Shown here: positions 54,701-64,000 of the stretch, piece by piece
Position numbering within the stretch: the stretch's first letter is position 1
How the letters are laid out: each line of letters starts with the position of its first letter
Source of the DNA: Takakia lepidozioides
Taxonomy: Eukaryota; Streptophyta; Takakiopsida; Takakiales; Takakiaceae
DNA: 64,000 bases
Assembly (NCBI GenBank): GCA_030704615.1
Contig: CM060732.1
Coordinates: 59,873,053-59,937,052 of the forward strand
Direction: 5' to 3'
Notes under the pieces: model-generated
The model's database searches: none
Told to the model about the DNA's origin: nothing
The model's input: only the letters and a program-made list of their open reading frames with translations
Program-made: the position numbers and the translations under genes

Positions 54701-57700
54701 CAATATGACAAAAGAGAGATCGCAGGAGCATGATTTAAGATGTACATACCTCACCAAGGAGAAGCCTGGCACTTGCTGCACTTCGGCTTGTCAATGGGTC
54801 TTTCAAAGCATCCTTTTCCATGATGTCTCGCACTCTGCCCAAGACCAGACAAAGGGGGACTCAATTTTCCTATGCAGGTAATTTCATATGCCATGCCTGT
54901 ATCGGCTCCCACCCAAACTTTCGTCTTATCGCTGAAGGCACTGGTTGCAGACACAAAAATCAGATAGTACCTGCTAGCATATAGAACTATGATGCTCAAA
55001 CAACTGCTCCAAAAGTTGGACTGTACCTGGCTGCAATACCTGAGTAAACATCTGCAGGCTGGTCACATGCAATCAAGTTCACTGATGCAGCTCCGTTCTA
55101 CACCCCACATTTATTTCCGGTTTCTCTTCAAATGTAAGTGCCCAATTGATACAATAAATTCAGAGGTCCTGATAGCATACACAGCTGTCATGAATTTAGC
55201 CAAAAATTTGCTTGACGTCTAGAGCAGTCTAAACAACTAAACCCTTCCCCACTGGTTAAAGCATGAAACTGAACGGCAAGGATACCAGAATCCTTTCATT
55301 AATCAGAAAGATCTGCCATAACCCACACATCTTCACAACCTAGAAAAAACCAATCAGGGTGGAGGCAGAAAGATCCAATCACAACCTAGAATTTTGGTAT
55401 CCAGGTAGAAAACTCAACCTTGAGACTAGCACAATTGAAAAACATTGACACCAAAAAGGTGAAGAATCTCACTCTATCACGCCCTAGTGCTGCATAGTGT
55501 TGCAATCCATTGCAGGACCCGTCCTGCAGAAACAAGAAAGCCTTGACAATGAGCCATTCATACATCCTTGGTTATCTTCAAATTTCAACCAAAGCATATT
55601 GCCAGAACCAACTTCAACTGTTTGATCAGGATTTCCCCATACAGATCCGCTCTCTCAGAAGGAAAACATATGACCATGCACTGTCCTACCTCAAGGTGGA
55701 AAATACGGGAAACTAAAACTGAAGTTTTGTTCACCAACAACTTCTTCAGCATGGTATTAACAGTAGATCTCACACTGTCAACCTATTTCCCTTTTGTTCT
55801 GCCCAACTGGGGGGTCTATGGCCACAAGGCTACGACAAACAAGAAACATTCTAGCAACCTTTTTTACACCATTAGTCCAGCCAAGGCAGTTCACCTGGTG
55901 CACTGGTAAATAAGATACACAAGTTTCAGGGCTCCCTGATACAATGGCACGTCGAATTTCCATGCATGTTGCTAAGCACTGGAAAGGATCCTCAGCCTCC
56001 AGCCACCACCGCTGCCCTTCCAGTGGTCTCTCAGCTGAATCAAAGATCTTATCCATGTGGGTGTCAACGTATGAAACACGACCTGCAAAAGACATCTTTC
56101 CCACTTTCCCGCCATACAAATTCGCTAGGTGTATCTTCAACCAGCGCAGTCCATTGGGTCCCAGAGCCCGGCCTTCCGCAAACTCGAGAATACCACGACA
56201 CATATCAGATCCCAAGTGGTTGAGGTTTGGATGCATCGGATATGCCCGCCCCCGAAAATCCAAGTTGTGAGGATAGTAAAAGGCCTCTTCATCCTTGAAC
56301 TTGCGTGCCACCTGAGCCGCAAGTTTCCAGATGGGAACAGAATCAAACTTCGGCATATAGGCTCTTCATTTGCATGTAAGGAAATGTGACCGCAACATCA
56401 CAGTGTGATCAAGCAACACTAAAAGACTTGGCATGCGTGACATCAAATAGGCTGGAGACAATATTGACCAGCTCGTCATGACTTAATTCATGGAGGAAAT
56501 CCTGAATAGTGTGTCAGAAGGTACTGCCTTCTAGACATCAACAGTGCTGAATAAAGGACTTCCGTGAGTAGCGTGGAGTAGCAGACATAAACAATCCATA
56601 GTGCTATTTCATCTGACTATATTTCTACAACTACTACTCTGATTCTATCAGGTTGAGAGGCTACAGCAAACAACATTTTATGAGTACATTCTATCAGGTT
56701 GAGAACATGAACATATAATAGGGCAAGGGTGTCTGGGAAGTAGAGGTATGGGGAGTCACACAGCATGGAAGGAGCAGTCAAAGTCTTACTGCAAGCTTGA
56801 GTTCTATGTCACAGCGCATAGAATGACGCTCACTATTTATGCGCTTTATCTTGGAAGTCTCCATCCTCCAGATTTTCAATATATCCTTGTCCTCTGTCTG
56901 AGGCTTTGTAGGTAGAGGAAGCTATCATCCATCCCAACACAGTGCAACTTGAGATGCATGCTACATAGACAAGTCTGGAGCTATAATGAATACACCTAGA
57001 ATCTGAAGGTACTTGCACTGGTACAGTAAAGCTCAATAAAATCCTCTGAAGAAAATACACAGAAACCTGCATTCTGGCTGGAGAAGATCAATGCATATAT
57101 GTGGCAAGGGTAAGAGATGGGAGAAACCCAGTGCAGTGGACCCGTGGTCAGCCCCTGAACCTTCATCCACTCTAACTCTAGGCAGGCCAGATTTGTTGGG
57201 TGGATGAACTTACACTAGTAGCATCGACAATGTCGGCCAGGCATCCACCGTCTGACCATATCCTCTCCAGGACATCCAACACCGATCCATTGATTCTCCA
57301 CCCTGTTTTGCCCAGTGAATTAAGTGCCTGAGTCCATAGTCACACAACCATATCTCTCTGTTATCTACAGCAGTCATTAACTTCAATAGAATCAGGTGGG
57401 AAAAATAGTAATATCCTGGAAACAGATCACCTTACGTTGTTACCCAACCACACATGTTTAAGCATTAGACCCTGTTGGGAATGTGTTCCATTAAACGAGA
57501 AGAGAAGAAGAACACGCAGGCATACCTGTATAACTGTCCTCATATTTTCAGGAGGGGTAACTTTCATGGTATCCTGCTGCTCCTTGGCACCATGGGTCCT
57601 CATCATGGAGGCCTTGAGATGTAGGTAACCCCCATCAGAGAAACTGCCAATTTCAACCACAAAAATGTCAAGGTAATGGACCTCCTGGATCCTACATTGC

Positions 57701-60338
57701 AACCTGTTATTTGGGTTGTTAGGTTGTTGAAATTGCTGAGGTTCTGAGAGCAACACCCTACATCAAGCACATTCATTATTACCTAAACAGCCACCACTCG
57801 TGTCCCTTGGCATCTAGCCCTCTTTTTCCTGCCAATGCTAGTGTTTGGTCTATAGAACAGGACTACAGGGTGTATATCTTGCAAATGTTCGACATATTCA
57901 GAGGGAAAAGGCAGTAGCAAACCTCTCCCAAGGCCGGGGCTCCACCAACATTGGCATATATGGCATCACCATATGCTTCGCCTGCCAGGCACACCACCAC
58001 ACCATTATAAGCATCATTCAAACATTTATGCAATACCGTCCTCCCCTACAAGCTTTGAGGACTCAAAACATAACAGGACCAATCCAGTTTCACCATAGTA
58101 TACATTCACATGCAGCTGAGAAAAATGTGGTACAGAACTTCAAGAAAACACCTTGCATACAAGTGACCACAACCCACAGGACAACTCAACCACAAGCCAG
58201 TCATTGACACCCTGCAGCACAGCTAGCTGGCTGTGGGGATAGGAGCACTTACTGATTTGTCCACCTCTCTCATCACCAATGGATCACATTCTATGACACC
58301 ATATATCCGATTCACCCTGCAACAGAAAAATCCACAGGGCTGATCACACAACTCACACTCCAACATTCTCAGAAACAGAATATAACTTGGAAGTTACCAA
58401 AAATAAGAAATTGATGGACAAAAACAAATGGGCCAAGATACAGCACACAGTCCAGATAGTAAAATTCACTTAGAGTCAGCCGTTTTCCTGAGTCTTTGAA
58501 TCCGAAATGCTGTGGCTGGTTACCTGCTCTTCAAGGGATAGTTTTTCAAACTGTGCTTGAATGCAGGTCGCAGCTCAGAGATGTCATGGGCAGTTTGGTC
58601 AGCAGGTGGCCGCACAAATGCAGTTTCCAACATCAGTTCTAGAAGCCTGCTTCCAACCTGCAAAATCTCCATAGTATGTAAACGAGGTGTCAACCATTCC
58701 TATAAGACCAGACAATCTCCAGGGGAAGACATGTACACATACATGCTATGACATTCATCGTACTCAGAAAGGGAATGAAATGTCGCCCAGTTTTTCTGGG
58801 TGGGATAGGAGCAATGACTGGATCCCTTACCTTGGCCTGAATTGAAGGGCCCCAAGGCTCCCCACCATTGGCGTGCCTCAGTACACTCCCAACCATTCGC
58901 AGCTTCTGTCGTTTCACCAAGTTCTTCACTTTTTTCTTCAGCTTATCTTGCATCTTTTTTGCAGATTGAAGCTCAGCCTCTGTAAGTCCTTCCACACTCT
59001 CATCTATATTCGACTTGCCAGCCCCTGCATTTGACTTCAACTCCTCTTTTTTCTTTTTTTTCTTCTTCTTGCTCTTCAAGAACTTATATATTCCCGCCTG
59101 TCAGGAGCCCCAAAGTTCCAATCAGTTTTTCTGTAATGCCTCAACTGCCTGCAGCACCTACATGTACTTCTAACTATACCCGTACAAGGCACCAGTCCAG
59201 GAATCTTTTTAGCCTCCTAAGAAGGTCTTAGACACTTCAGAAAAAGAAATCAGCAATGATGAGAGCATGTTTGCCAGATCTGGTGCACTACCTCCTGTTC
59301 GACAGCTTCCCCAATCTGAAGAGCTGCATGAAGCACCTTTACACACCCATTTTCCTGGTCACTCATGATCAGCCCCAGTAACTTATGCATCGTTATAACT
59401 GCCAGCATATCAGCTGGCAGCTGTCGCATGAATGGACCGTATATTGCCCGGTGCTCCCTGTACTCCTTACTTTCAAAGCCATTTATCTCTGCCAGAATTG
59501 CATCCCTGCACCCCATACATGTGTGTAAAGACTGTAACTTCTAAGGAGAAGAATGTATTTACTGTAAAAACTCATAACCTCATTGCCCCTTGCAATATTC
59601 TGCAATGTAGTACTGAATAGGCACAGAATACCTTAGAGGCTCGAACCAGCCCAGGAGCAAGGCTTGGGCAAATGGCAAGTTGGGTGCCAGACTCTTCCGA
59701 CACATCTCCACCACCAGATGCTTGTACTCCGCCGCTGTGTTTAGCCATGCTTCTGTCTCTATCTTCAACTGCCTTTTGTGTAACTCATGCTTCTTCTTCT
59801 TTTTTAATTTCTCTTCCTTAAGTTGCGACTTGATGCTCAATTCTGCAGGAACCAGAAGAGCAGAATGGTGTTCGTCTATATCAACATCATCAACAACTTC
59901 AGCAGCACTTGCGAATGTGCGATTGTAGTCTAAGGTAGCCACATCCCTGTACTTCAAGCGGAGTTCTCCACCATCTAGGCTGGTGTCCACTGGAGAACCC
60001 TGCCAAAAGAGCCATGGTAAATTCACAACATTGATAAGTGCTGCATCAAGCGTCTTGTCGAGCTGTGACCGCAGTGGGAGCAAGCAGGCTGCTGCTGCTG
60101 GAGGACGTAAAGGTAAAGCTGGGGAAGTACTTGCCGCTGGCTGCAGCCTCCACCTGGCCTCTATAGAGGGCTCTCTGTCAGTTGGCCTCTCTGTTACAGG
60201 GTCCCTTGCAGTGGCTGAGCTAGCCGACCTTCGACAGCCACAGATTTGTGAGACAGAGAGTAAATTTGCTTCCAACCTGAAGCCCTGGACTCGCTGTAAT
60301 CTTTGTCTTGACAGCTGCCGTGCTGCGGCCCTCCACAT
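51746..60338 (-). CDS. RPOT: Single-subunit phage-type organellar RNA polymerase (RPOT)
   Basis: Twenty coding exons with matching phases, from 60338 leftward: 60338-59632, 59505-59292, 59097-58831, 58657-58524, 58316-58253, 57981-57923, 57643-57526, 57327-57214, 56921-56790, 56311-55895, 55523-55473, 55097-55027, 54834-54750, 54537-54385, 53890-53816, 53413-53324, 53129-53076, 52861-52747, 52267-52164, 51856-51746 (3,135 bp; 1,044 aa). The N-terminus ([20 protein letters not shown]) is Arg-rich without acidic residues, a typical mitochondrial presequence. Hallmarks of T7-like polymerases follow: [19 protein letters not shown]; catalytic Asp in [11 protein letters not shown]; Lys and Tyr in [34 protein letters not shown]; second catalytic Asp in VHDSYWTHA; and the family-typical C-terminus APYFFN. 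It transcribes organelle genes; plastid or dual targeting cannot be excluded. No break in the frame was seen. Confidence 0.93.
55785..55850 (+). repeat. LINE family B 3'-end fragment in an RPOT intron
   Basis: Diverged copy of the tail (TTTTGTTCTGCCCAACTGG, GGCCACAAGGCTACGACAAAC) in the intron between exons 10 and 11. A second diverged piece (GCTACAGCAAACAACATTTTATGAG) lies at about 56,650-56,685 in the preceding intron. Confidence 0.5.
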
Positions 60339-60594
60339 GCCTCCCCCTCAATGGCCCCCACACCCAAACTTTGTAGCTAGGCACTGCAAACAGCCATTGC
60401 AGGCATAGAGTCGGTATAATAGGTCCGCTCAGTGAACACATTTTTTCTTTAGGGGGGTTGGTGGAAGAAATGGGATCGGTAGTGGGCCACAATCACACAG
60501 ATATGTCTGGTGAAAATGTGAACATCAACGTTTGTGACCTCCAATTCACAATGTCACTTCAAATACCACTAAAACATATGTTGCAGTGGCTTCC

Positions 60595-60705
60595 TCCCAC
60601 CCTAAACCCTCCAGGCCACAGGCTGCACCTTCTTATCCCTCTCTGTCTCAAATGCAAACAGAAAGTAGCTGGCATGAACCCTAGGGTTTAGGGGTTTAGG
60701 GGAGT
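60595..60705. promoter_or_regulatory. Telo-box-like motifs upstream of RPOT
   Basis: CCCTAAACCCT at about 60,600 and AACCCTAGGGTTTAGGGG at about 60,675 lie 260-370 bp upstream of the predicted RPOT start codon. AAACCCTA telo-boxes are common in plant promoters and leader introns of growth- and organelle-biogenesis genes. They could lie in the promoter or in the 5' leader. Confidence 0.4.
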
Positions 60706-60709
60706 CCCA

Positions 60710-63385
60710 CGATAAACAAAACCCTTCGACTGGTGTTCATACCTGCTACGTAACTTTCGCAGGGAAAGCGCAGAAAATCTGCCCCCCATACGACCAAAAC
60801 TCACTGAAGAAAAGACTAAAATTTCGACACTGATTTTCATACACAAAGTCTTCCAATGACTCCAACATCACACCCTTGACTTGATGGACTCTCCCTCCGA
60901 TTTGCAACAATCATTAACTTGCGATGATTGTTTCCATTTACCTGAGTGCACCTGGAACTGAATTTTAGAAGTATCTCGGCGAATACATGGCCGGTCAATA
61001 GATGTAAACTTGATCACGGTGAGAAAAAAAGACGACTTACAAACACAGGGAGACTCAGGTGTCGCACCAACTCCACCAAGTATGTGTTTTAAGAGATAAT
61101 CGTTACCGCGGTGCTTAACAGCCAAACTCAAAACACTGTGGCAAAGCCAAGACAAGGAGAGAAGTGCTCACATTATAAAGCCAGGACATAACTCCAGTGC
61201 GACAAGTCTCTGGTTTTTGCGAATGTAATAGACGACAACCTGCTGAAGGTGCTCCCATAGAAAAATGGCCTCCGAGCGCGTACTGGAATCTTTCTTGCTA
61301 CAGAGACAGAGAGAGATCAGAGAAATGGGTTCCAAAGAGATCCAAGTTTCCTTCGTAATGTAAAAGCCCCAGATCCAGCGAAGCAACCAGTGGATCCAGA
61401 GATGAATCTCGTGACGAGGAGCGAACAGGGAGATGCGAGTGAGAGCAGAGAACGTTGGCGGCTAATAGTGCTCTGTAATAGTGTTTGGACACCTGGCGTT
61501 TTCCAGGTGGCGAGTAAAACCCTAATCATATAAATAGTCTCTAAAACCCTGATAACCTAGAAGCCCATATCTCTGTAAAGCGGGTGCAAATGGCGGGATC
61601 CAGAAGGGAAAATTCGATCACCTTAATCCGAATCGTCAGGTTGGAGAGGGTAGCTTCAGGAAATCTGAACAGATTGATGTCAAATTTCATCATGGCATCC
61701 AGACTGCCGAACAATAGCCTGCAGCTAATCTGCTGCTGATATCTAGGTGTGCTTTGGCTGGCAGATTTGATCACGAAGGCTCAACATTGCTTTGATGCAG
61801 CTTTCTTCTCCAATTCTTCATGGAAAACTGGCAGTGCGAGTGCTCATTTCATACTTCCAAATTAGTCTGGAATGCTTTGCTGTATACTGGACTGTGAAAA
61901 CAGTGTAACCGGGTGCTGCACTAGTTTTCCAGTTACAGATCTTGAATGCGCAATACTGCACATGTGTACTATATATGTAGTTCCACATTGTCATGTCACT
62001 GGAAATTTTATAGTTTCAAGTTTCAACCCATTTCGAGTTATTGCACACTTGGAAGTAGAATGATGACCCGTGTACATGAGTAGTGCTACTTTCGTTTGTG
62101 CTGTATTCTCTCTGCCCTCATACATTTTCAACCAATACTAGGACCCATGTAGGAGGGTCACTACTGAATCATTTGCACTAATAGGACTGTCCTTGGTACA
62201 TGCATGTTGCCAAACAACCTCCCTCGAGTCTGAATGCCCTCTGGAGAACGACGTCAGGATAAATTTGACTATCTAGAACCTCCTGGATGGAACACTTCAA
62301 GGGTCTAATGTGGTTGCCATATTCAGGGACTTTGATACAATACCTTGCGGCTTTGTTAAGATGACACGGGTTCTTGTGGAGGACACACAAAAACCGATTG
62401 CCAAGAAGAGCTAACTTCCCTCCCTCACTTTCGGCAGCGGCAGAAAAATGAGTTGCACATGGCTATTAGGTGCTGTTCGCGACTGAGTGTTACTAATCAT
62501 TGGCAATCAGAAATCTCGCTATTCCTGCATTTGTTCTGTAAGCTGTCCAGAAGAAGAAGAATCGGGCAACCATAATCTACACCCTGATCAGAATTGCGGA
62601 AGAAAAAGCATCTGATGTCAAGAGAAGATAAATCACTCTACGTTGTTTGGTAACTTTGGGAGGACCAAAAAGAGAGCTGCCCCCCGACCGCTTTCATCCT
62701 CCAGTCAAGCTTATCAACCAACAACGCAGACGGTGAGGGAGCTAAGTTATGGAAGTGTGGTCAACAGAAAACCAAGAGCCTTTGGGTAGCTTGAAGGATA
62801 AACCGGCTCTGAGGAGCAATGAGGAGCCCTCCGAATTCCAGATTTCAGGCCCGAGGCTGGTTCAGTTGCAGCTTTCCTACCCGACAAACTCCTGAAAATT
62901 TCCAGGAAGTCTCTGAATTCTGCAGCAGTTGAAAAATTTGCTGGTCAAGAAGGACCTTCACCCATCTTCAATCAACACACAAGATTGATTAGGGCCTCAG
63001 CTCTGTCGACTAGTACCTCTAACCTCTTCCAATCTTCGGAGAAATTCGTCGAACTTCGGAGTGAATGTGCTTCACATGCGCAAATGTTACAGTTTGCGAA
63101 GTGATGCAGACTAATCCTCAGGCCATCATGTGCTGTAGCATCTCTTCACGCCAAGATGCAAGATCCGACTCGTACTGTACAGATAAGGTGCAAATCTGAA
63201 CGCCACGCATTCCATACAGAATTCGTAGAACGGGGCCACTGTTGTTGCGGTCGATGAGTGGGGCCCAAGATTTGGTGTCCAGTCGCCCCAGTTCAATTTT
63301 GCATCGTCATTATTGCCCTGAAAGGAGTGATCAGTGCAAGATTGTCTCGGTTTACTGTTCATTCGGACATGACAGGTAGCTCCTT
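60710..63385. other. RPOT upstream region and unassigned sequence
   Basis: Holds the presumed RPOT promoter and leader. Minus-strand frames at 61,168-61,774 (up to 77 codons) and 62,178-62,390 show no known domain and lack a convincing exon structure. Nothing else was recognised. Confidence 0.4.
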
Positions 63386-63389
63386 GATC

Positions 63390-63505
63390 TGAATCAGGGT
63401 TGGGCCGGTATTACTTTTTTTATTACCAGCCGGGTCCTGGATCCTGGTATTGAAAAAGATATATATTTCAATACCAGCCGGTTCCATAGTACTGGAATAT
63501 AATTT
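63390..63505. repeat. Dispersed repeat, inverted relative to 14.1-14.2 kb
   Basis: TTTCAATACCAGCCGGTTCC at about 63,467 is the reverse complement of the end of the repeat near 14,165-14,190. Two related blocks (ATTACCAGCCGGGTCC and AATACCAGCCGGTTCC) lie about 45 bp apart here. Confidence 0.5.
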
Positions 63506-64000
63506 TAACTAGGGTAGCTTGTGCCGTTGGCCCAAGTGTCCAGTATCACCAAAGCCCAAGAGCAATCTCCTATGTTTCCAAGTGCGTCTTCGCTTTGAGG
63601 GAAAGCTCGGAGTTGTAGGTGACGTCTAAATGCTCCAAACAACTGTTTGTTGGGAGTTGAAGCTTTGTTGTTTCTCTGTGCTTGGTCAACAACCACCCCC
63701 CAGCGTGTGATGTGATGGAGCTTCTGACAATGTGACGAGAGCGTTCGCCTATTCAGCACGAGGACGGCGACCAAGGAGTGGAGCCCGCCCTTCCGTATGC
63801 AAAGCTTGGGTGGGATTGAGAAGATGCATATTGTTGACCAAACTGCTCTGCTCAGCAGAGCGACATGTGTGAAGTACTGTGGAGCTATGGCCCGGCGGCT
63901 GTGACACCGATACCTTCAAGGGGAAAGTGGCCCTACGTCGACGGCCAACCTAAATACACGTGCCCGCCACTTGCAGCTATGGCCCCGCAGTATGAATACC
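63506..64000. other. No gene recognised
   Basis: One minus-strand frame of 89 codons (63,505-63,774) without a recognisable domain; otherwise nothing seen. Confidence 0.35.

Noticed and set aside
56400-56530. Minus-strand stretch reading [18 protein letters not shown] that looks like an RPOT exon
   Set aside because: Exons 9 and 10 already join in phase (ELKLA to VARKFKDEE) as in other RPOT proteins; this lies between them and has no family counterpart.
42659-60705. Treating the TTTAGGG motifs at 42.66 and 60.6 kb as one family
   Set aside because: One is at a transposon junction, the other in a gene's upstream region; no shared flanks.

Overview
The window is nuclear DNA of a eukaryote, most likely a streptophyte (charophyte) alga; a Chara-like plant would fit. 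The evidence is two intron-rich plant-type genes with canonical GT-AG introns, a flagellar gene fragment (implying motile sperm), telomere-like TTTAGGG motifs, and a very high load of plant-type transposable elements. The species is an inference. About 20 % of the window is host gene (introns included) and the rest is mobile or repeated DNA.

Layout. 1-1.1 kb: 3' ends of a LINE family. 2.0-3.6 kb: exons of a DRC2/CCDC65-like axonemal gene (+), cut by the window start. 5.5-13 kb: tRNA-derived repeats, a piggyBac-like TTAA element and a CACTA-type terminus. 14.3-20.3 kb: a decayed partial copy of a DA2-like RING ubiquitin ligase gene, interrupted by a 2.46-kb hAT element. 20.4-24.6 kb: a dead Ty1/copia element. 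26.5-34.2 kb: a minus-strand LTR element whose single long frame carries gag, zinc knuckles, an aspartic protease and then a C5-cytosine DNA methyltransferase; its leader holds a CACAGCCC minisatellite and tandemly repeated LTR-like blocks. 35.8-37.9 kb: a TA-flanked and a second TTAA-flanked element. 40.3-51.25 kb: the complete DA2-like gene (+), predicted 708 aa in 10 coding exons. 51.75-60.34 kb (-): a complete single-subunit phage-type organellar RNA polymerase gene, predicted 1,044 aa in 20 coding exons, tail to tail with the DA2-like gene. 61-64 kb: no gene recognised.

Two things stand out. First, the retroelement-borne DNA methyltransferase: a mobile element carrying the enzyme class that normally silences mobile elements. 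The copy is dead, yet its frame is preserved for about 3.4 kb and broken mainly by nonsense codons. Second, the two DA2-like copies act as mutual empty-site controls: hAT is present in one and absent from the other, a LINE the reverse, so insertion sites and target duplications can be read directly.
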